Source: UBA5399 sp964592125 | GTDB lineage: Bacteria; Bacillota; Clostridia; Christensenellales; Christensenellaceae | Length of the DNA: 11,972 bases | Assembly: GCA_964592125.1 (NCBI GenBank) | Contig: CAZQBV010000088.1 | Location: forward strand, 1-11,972 | Direction of reading: 5' to 3' | Notes under the pieces: generated by a model | What the model was told of the DNA's origin: nothing | The model's database searches: none | The model's input: the letters and a program-made list of their open reading frames with translations, nothing else | Part shown: piece by piece, positions 1 through 6,471 of the stretch | Layout of the letters: each line of letters starts with the position of its first letter | Position numbering within the stretch: the stretch's first letter is position 1 | Program-made: the position numbers and the translations under genes

Positions 1-1083
1 CCCGCCAAGGGCGGCATACGCTTTCACCCTCACGAAACCGCGGATACCGTGCGTGCGCTTTCCATGTGGATGACATGGAAGTGTGCAGTGGTGGATATTC
101 CGCTGGGCGGCGGCAAGGGTGGCGTTATTTGCAACCCGCACAACCTAACGCTTGCCGAGCAAGAGCGCCTGTGCCGCGGCTATGTGCGCCAGTTGTTTAG
201 CCAGCTGGGGCCCAATGTAGATGTTCCCGCGCCAGACGTAATGACCAATGGACAGCACATGCTTTGGATGATGGACGAGTACGAAACACTGGCAGGCGCG
301 CACTACCCCGGGGTGATTACAGGAAAGCCCGTGGGCATGGGCGGTTCGCTGGGGCGTACAGAGGCCACAGGCTTTGGCGTCATTTATATCCTACGCGAGC
401 TGCTGCGCAAAATGAATATTCCTGCCAATGCCACAACAGCCAGCATTCAGGGCTTTGGCAATGTGGCCGAATATGCAGCTCAGCTTTATACACAGCTGGG
501 TGGCAAGGTGGTTGCCGTTTCCAGTTGGGATCATGACGATGCAAAATCGTATACCTTCCGCAAGCTGGATGGCTGCAACATCGCAGAGCTGGTAAGCATA
601 AAAGATTCCTTTGGCGGTATAGACAAGAATAAGGCGCAGGAATTGGGCTACGAGCTGCTGCCCGGTGATGATTGGCTAACGCAGGAAGTGGATATACTGA
701 TTCCCGCTGCGCTGGAAAACCAAATTACACCCCACAGCCTTACCACATTGCCCAAAAGTGTAAAAATTATTTGCGAGGCAGCCAATGGCCCCACCACTCC
801 CGACTGTGACGAACCGCTGCGGGATCGCGGCATAGTGGTAATTCCAGATTTCTTGGCAAATGCCGGCGGCGTTACCTGCAGCTATTTCGAGCAGGTGCAG
901 TGCAATATGAACTACTTCTGGAGCAAGGAAGAAGTGCTGGAAAAACTGGATTACGCTATGACCAACGCTTTCGACGCTGTGTATGATTTGGCAGCGGAAA
1001 AGAAAATGACATTGCGGGATGCAGCCTATGTAATAGCCATCACCCGCGTGTCCAACGCTGTGAAGCTGCGTGGTTGGGTGTAA
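1..1083 (+). CDS. gdhA: Glutamate dehydrogenase (Glu/Leu/Phe/Val dehydrogenase family), 5'-truncated by the window edge
   Basis: This enzyme catalyses NAD(P)-dependent oxidative deamination of glutamate to 2-oxoglutarate and ammonia, or the reverse, in the cytosol. The frame is open from base 1, so 360 residues are visible. Full-length relatives have about 420, so roughly 60 N-terminal residues and the start codon lie outside. Visible residue numbers follow. Substrate-binding PAKGGIRFHP is at 1-10 (Lys3), a second conserved Lys is at 27, and the catalytic-lysine loop PLGGGKGG is at 34-41 (Lys39). VPAPDVMTNG with catalytic-type Asp79 and MDEY follow, as in Bacillus RocG/GudB. The Rossmann dinucleotide motif is GFGNVAEYAA, and NAGGVTCSYFE and C-terminal LRGWV are typical of the family. 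The C-terminus is intact and ends in TAA. Coenzyme preference and catabolic versus anabolic use cannot be told. The family assignment is very secure; the symbol is generic. Confidence 0.97.
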   Translation, partial: PAKGGIRFHPHETADTVRALSMWMTWKCAVVDIPLGGGKGGVICNPHNLTLAEQERLCRGYVRQLFSQLGPNVDVPAPDVMTNGQHMLWMMDEYETLAGAHYPGVITGKPVGMGGSLGRTEATGFGVIYILRELLRKMNIPANATTASIQGFGNVAEYAAQLYTQLGGKVVAVSSWDHDDAKSYTFRKLDGCNIAELVSIKDSFGGIDKNKAQELGYELLPGDDWLTQEVDILIPAALENQITPHSLTTLPKSVKIICEAANGPTTPDCDEPLRDRGIVVIPDFLANAGGVTCSYFEQVQCNMNYFWSKEEVLEKLDYAMTNAFDAVYDLAAEKKMTLRDAAYVIAITRVSNAVKLRGWV

Positions 1084-1238
1084 TACTAATTTCATCCAAA
1101 ATACTTTGTATTTTGAATCTGCCGTATGGCAGTGATAGAAATATTGCTTTTGCGGTATTTCTATCTGGAATCGGTATAACATTTCATTATATCGGCAAGT
1201 TGGCACAGGAAATAAATGCATTATTTTCCAGTTACGCC

Positions 1239-1267
1239 TTGCATATGTTGCAAGATAGCCTTACAAT
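1239..1267 (+). promoter_or_regulatory. Possible sigma-A promoter for the 1037-residue ATP-grasp/NTase gene
   Basis: TTGCAT (1239-1244), a 17-base spacer and TACAAT (1262-1267) match the housekeeping consensus at 3/6 and 5/6 positions. Transcription would start near 1274. This would give a leader of about 120 bases containing the 13-bp hairpin at 1283-1320, ahead of the ribosome-binding site at 1385. The -35 match is poor, so this is only a candidate. Confidence 0.3.
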
Positions 1268-1282
1268 TAAATAAACAGGCAA

Positions 1283-1320
1283 AGGGGTGCTGCATTTGAA
1301 ACAAAAGATGCTGTGCCCCT
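1283..1320 (+). promoter_or_regulatory. Strong leader hairpin upstream of the ATP-grasp/NTase gene
   Basis: A 13-bp stem (1283-1295 with 1308-1320) closes a 12-base A-rich loop. It has one T-T mismatch and two G-T pairs, and its base is five consecutive A-T/G-C pairs. A weaker stem, 1319-1333, shares its last two bases, so the two structures partly exclude each other. The hairpin lies about 65 bases before the Shine-Dalgarno site of the next gene. No T-run follows, which argues against simple attenuation. It could act as an RNA stability or protein-binding element. No known riboswitch consensus was recognised. Confidence 0.4.
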
Positions 1321-1396
1321 ATGTGCATCATAGTACAAAAATCCAAATAGAAAAGTAACCGAACTGCAACAAAGTTTATTTTTTAGGTGGTATTTT

Positions 1397-4300
1397 ATGA
1401 ACAGAGACGATACATGGATACTTGCCGAACGGGCAAAAGAACTGGAGTGTATGTATGCTGTGGATGAGGTGCTGCAAAACAAGCAGCTGGCCATCCCCGC
1501 CGCTATGGAGCAGCTGGTGCGCATCCTGCCGGGTGGTTTTACCTACCCACAGGTTTGCCGCATTCAAATTACGTTGAATGAAAACACCTACCAGCTACAG
1601 GACTTCCCCATTGCTAGGCAAGCGCATGAAAGCACTATTCTAATTGACAACTGGCCTATTGGCAGTATAAAAGTGGGCTATTTGCCTGGCGAAATAGAAG
1701 GGGAAGAACCTGCGTTGCTGGATAGCGAAATAAAAATGCTAAATGCAGTGGCGGGGCGCATATCCCTATTGGTGCTAAATTCTCAGCGGGAGCTAGCCAT
1801 TGTGTTTGATATGCTGCAACGGGTAAACCCACAAATGCTGGCTCGCATTGGCGAACATCTGTACTTCTATCTAAAGGATCATTTCGACAACCACAAAGAT
1901 GCATTTAACGCCTTTTTAAAGGATACCTCTTGGGAGGAAGTGCAAACCTATGGCGAGGTAAATACCCCCCTGCCCAAAAAGGATGCACAAGACGCTCTGG
2001 AACTTAGCAAAAAGCTGATTTCCAAAGCAACCTCCTTTTTGCCCAGTGCAGAGGTATACGAGCTGGTGAACGGCTGGGTACACGAGGACAGAGTGTTCTC
2101 CCTAGTGAAAACCGTGGGCGACAAGGACGCAGCCGTTAGCGATATTCTGGAAGCCATAAAAAGCTACACACAGGTGGTGGGCAAACATGTAAATTCCCCC
2201 ACGGAAACTTGGCTGATTATAGAGTTGGCGCATCGCTTTTTAACTACGGATGAAAACCTGCTGCATCTCATTCAAGACAATTTGGTAATAGAGGACTTTG
2301 AGCTCATAATGGAGCATATTATTGGCACTGCCAAAAGCGATGGAAACATTGGTGGCAAAAGTGCAGGGCTGTTTATTGCCCAGCAAATTTTAAAGCACGC
2401 TGCCAAAACAGAGCCGCTGCTGGCCGACATAAAAACACCTCGTTCCTGGTTTTTGGCTGCGGATCAATTTAGTGAATTTTTGCGCTACAATCATATGGAC
2501 GAAATGCATGCCTACAAGTACAACTCCATCTCTCATCTGCGCATTACCTACGACAATGTGGTATCCAAAATAAAAAATGGGCGGCTTTCCCCACACATCA
2601 TTCAAATGCTTAGCCTGCTGCTGGACGACTTGGGCGAAACTCCCATTATAGTGCGTTCCTCGTCTTTATTGGAAGACCGGGTAAATGCCGTGTTTAGCGG
2701 AAAATACAAAAGCTTGTTTTTACCCAACCAAGGTCCCAAGCAACAGAGACTGGAAGATTTGATAGACGCTATTTTAGAGGTGTATTCCTCCCAGTACAAT
2801 CCCGATTCCATTCAGTACCGCATTGGGCGCAAGCTGCTGCACTACCCGGAACGCATGGGCATACTGATACAGGAAGTGGTGGGCAGAAAGGTTGGCCCCT
2901 ACTATATGCCAATGTTTGCGGGCGTGGCCTTTTCCCAAAACCCGCTTAGGTGGGCACCGCGCGTTACGCGCGAGGGCGGGCTGGTTCGAATGGTAATGGG
3001 GCTGGGAACACGCGCGGTAGATAGGGTGAACGACGACTACCCCGTGCTGTTTTCACCCGGCCAGCCGGGGCTGCGGGTAAACCAAAACCCCGCAGATATA
3101 AAGCACTATGCCCCCAAATATATAGACCTGATAAATCTGGACGAAAAACGCTTTGAAACGGTGTATGCAGAAGAATTTTTAAAGGAATGGGGCAACGAAA
3201 TGCCCGGCTTAAACAAGCTGGTATCCGTATACCATCCCGAATATATGCAGGTGAAAAACGCATTCGAACTATCGCCCCAAAGGGACGACATGGTGATTAC
3301 CTTCGAGGGCATCCTTGCCAATACCGACTTGCCAGCCACCATCAACCGCATGCTGGCCGTGCTTAGCGAAAAAATGCGGGTGCCTGTGGATATTGAATTT
3401 GCTTACGATGGCCAAAACCTGGTGCTACTGCAATGCCGCCCTATGGGGCGGGGCAGCGAAAACGAAGCGGCTCCCATTCCCAAAAACTTGCCTGCGAAAG
3501 ATGTTCTGTTTACCGCCAACCGCTTTATCAACGATGGGCGGCTGGAGGGCATTCGCTATATTGTGTATGTGGATGCAGAGGGCTATAGCAATTTGGAAAG
3601 CCGCGAGGAACTTTTGGCTGTGGGCAAAGCCGTGGGGCAGCTAAACGACATATTGCCCAACCGCAAATACATTTTAATGGGCCCCGGGCGCTGGGGCAGC
3701 CGTGGCGATATTCAGCTGGGCGTGCGCGTAACCTATGCGGATATTTGCAACACCGCCGCTATGATAGAAATTGCCAGAGAAAAGCATTCCTATGTGCCAG
3801 AGCTCTCTTTTGGCACTCACTTTTTTCAGGATCTGGTGGAATCCAACATTGCCTATTTGCCACTGTACCCAGACCAGCCGGGCAATGTATTCAAGCATAC
3901 GTTTTTTGAAAATGCAGACAATTTGCTGGAAAAACTGCTGCCGCAGTATGCGCACCTTTCGAATGCGCTGCGGGTAATAGACCTTGCTCAGTCCGGCTAT
4001 GGAAAGCAATTGTTTTTGTATATGAATGCCCAGCTGGAAAAGGCCGTGGGCTTTTTATCCGGTGCGGAAAATGTGCCCAGCGAAGCGGAAGCAAGCTACG
4101 AAAAGTGTGCAGATGTAGACTGGAACGAGGGCGGAAAAGACCGCCACTGGCGTTGGCGGCAATATATGGCAGAACAGATTGCAAGGGAAATAGATGCACA
4201 GGCGCTGGGGGTAGCGGGCATGTACCTGTTTGGCAGTACAGATGACCAAACCGCGGGCATGGGCAGCGATATAGATTTGCTGGTTCACTTTGTAGGGGAT

Positions 4301-4510
4301 GAAGGCCAAAAAACCAAACTGTTGCTGTGGCTGGACGGATGGAGCAAGGCGCTGGCCAAAATTAACTTTTTGCGAACAGGCTACGAAGCGGATTCTTTAC
4401 TGGACGTGCACCTAATTACAGACGAGGATATTCGCAAGAAAGATTCCTACGCCATTAAAATTAATTCCATTACAGACCCCGCGTCCGTTTTGCCTATGGG
4501 TGCTGTGTAG
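1397..4510 (+). CDS. Multidomain PEP-synthase-type ATP-grasp protein with C-terminal nucleotidyltransferase domain
   Basis: This is a 1037-residue, apparently cytosolic protein. ATG follows AGGTGG by six bases, so the start is firm. Residues about 14-132 resemble the small GAF-like sensor region found in front of some histidine kinases (tentative). Residues about 310-690 are a PPDK/PEP-synthase N-terminal ATP-grasp domain: GGKSAG at 319-324, IIVRSSSLLED at 417-427, VAFSQNP near 510, DIEFAYDG at 665-672 and QCRPM at 679-683. Residues about 700-880 are a conserved module with GPGRWGS (762-768) and GTHFFQD (806-812). The C-terminus is a minimal nucleotidyltransferase: FGS at 945-947, DID at 958-960 and a possible third acidic residue, Asp1003. 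The GGxTSH-like phosphohistidine swivel domain and the PEP-binding barrel of true PEP synthase or PPDK are both missing. It is therefore unlikely to make PEP. Phosphorylation or nucleotidylation of an unknown partner is an inference. Confidence 0.85.
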   Translation: MNRDDTWILAERAKELECMYAVDEVLQNKQLAIPAAMEQLVRILPGGFTYPQVCRIQITLNENTYQLQDFPIARQAHESTILIDNWPIGSIKVGYLPGEIEGEEPALLDSEIKMLNAVAGRISLLVLNSQRELAIVFDMLQRVNPQMLARIGEHLYFYLKDHFDNHKDAFNAFLKDTSWEEVQTYGEVNTPLPKKDAQDALELSKKLISKATSFLPSAEVYELVNGWVHEDRVFSLVKTVGDKDAAVSDILEAIKSYTQVVGKHVNSPTETWLIIELAHRFLTTDENLLHLIQDNLVIEDFELIMEHIIGTAKSDGNIGGKSAGLFIAQQILKHAAKTEPLLADIKTPRSWFLAADQFSEFLRYNHMDEMHAYKYNSISHLRITYDNVVSKIKNGRLSPHIIQMLSLLLDDLGETPIIVRSSSLLEDRVNAVFSGKYKSLFLPNQGPKQQRLEDLIDAILEVYSSQYNPDSIQYRIGRKLLHYPERMGILIQEVVGRKVGPYYMPMFAGVAFSQNPLRWAPRVTREGGLVRMVMGLGTRAVDRVNDDYPVLFSPGQPGLRVNQNPADIKHYAPKYIDLINLDEKRFETVYAEEFLKEWGNEMPGLNKLVSVYHPEYMQVKNAFELSPQRDDMVITFEGILANTDLPATINRMLAVLSEKMRVPVDIEFAYDGQNLVLLQCRPMGRGSENEAAPIPKNLPAKDVLFTANRFINDGRLEGIRYIVYVDAEGYSNLESREELLAVGKAVGQLNDILPNRKYILMGPGRWGSRGDIQLGVRVTYADICNTAAMIEIAREKHSYVPELSFGTHFFQDLVESNIAYLPLYPDQPGNVFKHTFFENADNLLEKLLPQYAHLSNALRVIDLAQSGYGKQLFLYMNAQLEKAVGFLSGAENVPSEAEASYEKCADVDWNEGGKDRHWRWRQYMAEQIAREIDAQALGVAGMYLFGSTDDQTAGMGSDIDLLVHFVGDEGQKTKLLLWLDGWSKALAKINFLRTGYEADSLLDVHLITDEDIRKKDSYAIKINSITDPASVLPMGAV

Positions 4511-4529
4511 CCCACCGCGTGCAGTGCGC

Positions 4530-4558
4530 TTGCAAAAAACAGCCCGTGCCGCTATACT
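4530..4558 (+). promoter_or_regulatory. Probable sigma-A promoter for the GT2-DUF2304 pair
   Basis: TTGCAA (4530-4535), exactly 17 bases, then TATACT (4553-4558) match the consensus at 4/6 and 5/6 positions. The site lies in the 85-base gap after the preceding stop codon. Transcription would start near 4565, leaving a leader of about 30 bases before the TTG start. The -10 box is embedded in a small palindrome, CTATActacTATAG (4552-4565), which could serve as an operator. Confidence 0.5.
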
Positions 4559-4595
4559 ACTATAGAAAACAGTGGAAACGAACGGGGGAAAACAC

Positions 4596-5288
4596 TTGAG
4601 ACTGCTTGTCTTTATACCGGCCTACAACGAAGCGTTGAATATAGAAAGCACGGTAGAAAATTTGCAAAAGCACTGCCCAGAGTATGACTATGTTATTATA
4701 GACGACGGCTCTACCGATAACACGGCTCAAGTTTGCGAAAAACGGGGCTTCCCTTGTATTTCCCTGCCGGTAAACCTAGGGCTGGACGGTGTGTTTCAAA
4801 CCGGCATGAAATATGCCTATGCCAAGGGATACGACGCGGCTGTGCCCTTCGATGGGGATGGGCAGCACAATGCGGAATATTTGCCCCTTATGCTGGAAAA
4901 GCTAAAAGAAGGCTACGATATTGTTGTGGGATCTCGCTTTTTAACGGAAAAAAAAGGGGGCAGCCTAAGGCAGGCGGGCAGCTCTATCATCAGTTTCTTT
5001 TTTAAGATGACCACAGGCGTGCGCTTTACCGACCCTACCTCTGGCCTGCGAATGGTGCGGCGCAGCATTATGGAACGGGTGGCCAAGAACCCCAACTGCG
5101 GTGCAGAGCCAGACACTTGGGCCTATTTTGTGCGCCATGGTGCCAAGCTAACCGAAATACAGGTGGAAATGAACGAACGCACACAGGGCAAAAGCTACTT
5201 TACGTTTAGTCGCTCTGTGTTTTTTATGTTGCGTATGTGCATTTCCATTGTTTTTATTCAGGGCTTCAGGAAGGAGCGTGAACACTAA
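4596..5288 (+). CDS. Family 2 glycosyltransferase (dolichol/polyprenol-phosphate sugar transferase-like)
   Basis: This GT-A fold enzyme probably moves a sugar from a nucleotide donor to a lipid-phosphate or glycan acceptor at the inner face of the membrane. Using the TTG start it has 230 residues. The protein opens MRLLVFIPAYNEA, followed by IIDDGSTDNT (34-43) and the metal-binding DGDGQ (86-90) carrying the DxD aspartates. VGSRF (111-115) and TDPTSGLRM (145-153) are also typical of this family. TTG at 4596 is preferred over GTG at 4572 because GGGGGAA ends about six bases before it and the family N-terminus begins there. No membrane segment is evident. The next gene, a DUF2304 membrane protein, starts on the last base of this stop codon (TAATG), implying translational coupling and a shared task. 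The specific sugar and acceptor are unknown. Confidence 0.9.
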   Translation: MRLLVFIPAYNEALNIESTVENLQKHCPEYDYVIIDDGSTDNTAQVCEKRGFPCISLPVNLGLDGVFQTGMKYAYAKGYDAAVPFDGDGQHNAEYLPLMLEKLKEGYDIVVGSRFLTEKKGGSLRQAGSSIISFFFKMTTGVRFTDPTSGLRMVRRSIMERVAKNPNCGAEPDTWAYFVRHGAKLTEIQVEMNERTQGKSYFTFSRSVFFMLRMCISIVFIQGFRKEREH

Positions 5289-5647
5289 TGCCTATGGAGC
5301 TTTCCGTTACAATGATTGTGGTTTCCGTATTGGTACTTATTTATGTATTGGCAAAAATACGCGCCTCCAAAATGCAAATTGTAGACTCCATCTTTTGGAT
5401 TATCTTTGCTATTTTATTAATAATACTTGCGGTATTCCCCGGCATTGCGGTATTCCTTTCCGCCCTAATTGGCATTCAAACACCGTTTAACTTTATACTG
5501 CTATTTATCATTGCCATACTTTTGCTGAAAATATTCTTAATGTCTATACAAATATCGCAGCAGAACGAAAAAATAAAACTGCTGGATCAAAAAATAGCCT
5601 TTGAAGAATTTGAACGCAAACAAAAGGAAAAAGAACACCAAGAATAG
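5288..5647 (+). CDS. DUF2304 family small membrane protein
   Basis: This 119-residue integral membrane protein is of unknown biochemical role. Three hydrophobic segments are visible at about 4-23, 33-55 and 67-88. A charged, probably coiled tail (about 89-119, rich in Lys/Glu/Gln) follows, most likely cytosolic. The size, topology and motif at the first loop (AKIRASKMQIVDSIFWI) fit DUF2304, whose genes commonly sit directly after a GT2 gene, as here. AGGAAGGAG (5268-5276) lies inside the glycosyltransferase gene, and ATG overlaps its TAA by one base. A second Met two codons later is a possible alternative start. It may anchor the soluble glycosyltransferase to the membrane or act with it on a lipid-linked sugar; this is inferred from the pairing only. 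Confidence 0.85.
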   Translation: MPMELSVTMIVVSVLVLIYVLAKIRASKMQIVDSIFWIIFAILLIILAVFPGIAVFLSALIGIQTPFNFILLFIIAILLLKIFLMSIQISQQNEKIKLLDQKIAFEEFERKQKEKEHQE

Positions 5648-5655
5648 TATTGATA

Positions 5656-6372
5656 TTACAAAATACCGGACATATGTTCCAACAGGAAATTGTTGTGATA
5701 GAAATAGGATGCAATATCCGAACCGAAAATAACATCCGAAAACAAGGGTATGTTTACCGGCATGGAAATAAGAATAACCGGAATGATGAGTGTGATGGTG
5801 AACATATCCAGCCACCCGCGCACAAAAGCCACGCCGCCGCCTGCCAGCCCGTCAAAGCGCTTTAGCACAGGCAATGGAGAGGCATAGTTTACCGTATTTA
5901 GCACCAATGCAATAATCACCCGTGCCAATATGTAAATAATTAAAAACGCCAAGATGTTTACCACCACATTGGCAATGGTGTAATCAAAATATTCTGCAAC
6001 TGTGGCGTAGCCATTGGGCTGAAACACCAAGTTATTCATGTTGTATTCTATTAATGTTTGAAAGGGATGGGGCAGCGAATCTGCCGATTGCGCAACAATT
6101 TCGTGTATTTGATGCGCGGAAAGCTGCGCTACAAACTGGCTTCCTTGGGTTTGGTCGTAAATGCGGGCAGAGCCCTCGGTAAAGTTTAATAGAAATTTAT
6201 AGAACGAACCCTTGGCAATGGCTTGCGACATCAAGGGGCCAAACAAAAAACCAATCAACCAGGAAATGCCCATACCTATGGTGTTCCCCAGCGAAATAAG
6301 GAATCCCTTGTGGAACCCTTGCAGTATGTAAACGCCTATTAAAACCAGCAAAAATATATTCAAATAGTTCAT
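5656..6372 (-). CDS. CvpA family membrane protein
   Basis: This 238-residue membrane protein resembles CvpA, a family named after colicin V production and linked to envelope integrity; its molecular activity is not settled. Hydrophobic segments lie at about 4-20, 24-46, 134-158 and 178-204. A loop of about 85 residues, probably exposed, separates the two helical pairs. The conserved stretch LPVLKRFDGLAGGGVAFVRG (167-186) matches the family's glycine-rich motif before the last helix. The HKG after the first helix is also typical. The upstream site is a weak purine tract (GGGAAAAGAG). The gene lies 99 bases downstream of the DUF5711-like gene on the same strand, probably in one transcript. Its 3' end faces the DUF2304 gene with only 8 bases between the stop codons. 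Confidence 0.85.
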   Translation of the reverse strand: MNYLNIFLLVLIGVYILQGFHKGFLISLGNTIGMGISWLIGFLFGPLMSQAIAKGSFYKFLLNFTEGSARIYDQTQGSQFVAQLSAHQIHEIVAQSADSLPHPFQTLIEYNMNNLVFQPNGYATVAEYFDYTIANVVVNILAFLIIYILARVIIALVLNTVNYASPLPVLKRFDGLAGGGVAFVRGWLDMFTITLIIPVILISMPVNIPLFSDVIFGSDIASYFYHNNFLLEHMSGIL

Positions 6373-6471
6373 TTACGAAGCTCTTTTCCCGTTGCATTTG
6401 CAACTCTGTTCTTTAGACGAAAAAAACGGTCTGTTCGTTCCCTATGCCACTGCCCGCCCAAAGGACATCGC
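6373..6471. other. Short gap between the two minus-strand genes
   Basis: These 99 bases hold no gene. A short GTTGC/GCAAC inverted repeat lies near the CvpA start (around 6392-6405). A weak pairing ACGAA/TTCGT flanks a run of A bases (around 6417-6438). Neither looks like an intrinsic terminator in the minus direction, so read-through from the upstream gene into CvpA is plausible. Confidence 0.3.

Larger units (their letters stand above)
1097..1333. repeat. Row of seven to eight potential hairpins in the gdhA 3' / downstream leader region
   Basis: The 313 bases between gdhA and the next gene hold no convincing gene but consecutive inverted repeats. 1097-1115: CAAAATAC/GTATTTTG, loop 3. 1119-1132: CTGCC/GGCAG. 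1134-1165: perfect 10-bp GATAGAAATA/TATTTCTATC, loop 12. 1172-1194: 8 bp with one G-T pair. 1208-1229: GGAAATAA/TTATTTTCC with a bulge. 1238-1254: CTTGCA/TGCAAG. 1283-1320: 13 bp, one mismatch and two G-T pairs, base AGGGG/CCCCT. 1319-1333: CTATG/CATAG, which overlaps and so competes with the foot of the previous stem. None is followed by a clear T-run, so none is a classical intrinsic terminator. The region could be an mRNA 3' end and leader structure, a small RNA, or a decayed miniature mobile element. The pairings are seen directly; the function is unknown. Confidence 0.6.

Noticed and set aside
676..1221. Long minus-strand frame (181 codons) opposite the end of gdhA
   Set aside because: Cys/His-rich composition typical of an antisense shadow of a real gene, no Shine-Dalgarno site and no motif.
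1074..1274. Plus-strand 66-codon frame overlapping the end of gdhA
   Set aside because: It begins inside gdhA, has no ribosome-binding site of its own and its body is made of the inverted repeats; the translation shows no recognisable motif.
1097..1333. CRISPR array or tRNA cluster as an explanation of the repeated hairpins
   Set aside because: The hairpins differ in sequence and spacing, there is no constant repeat with spacers, and no tRNA cloverleaf signatures (T-loop GTTCGAATC-like) are present.
1397..4510. Annotation as true phosphoenolpyruvate synthase or pyruvate phosphate dikinase
   Set aside because: The phosphohistidine swivel motif and the C-terminal PEP/pyruvate barrel are absent, and a nucleotidyltransferase domain is present instead.
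5648..5666. GTATT/AATAC inverted repeat as a bidirectional terminator between DUF2304 and CvpA
   Set aside because: Only five A-T-rich pairs with a 10-base loop and no adjacent T-run in the plus direction; too weak to call.
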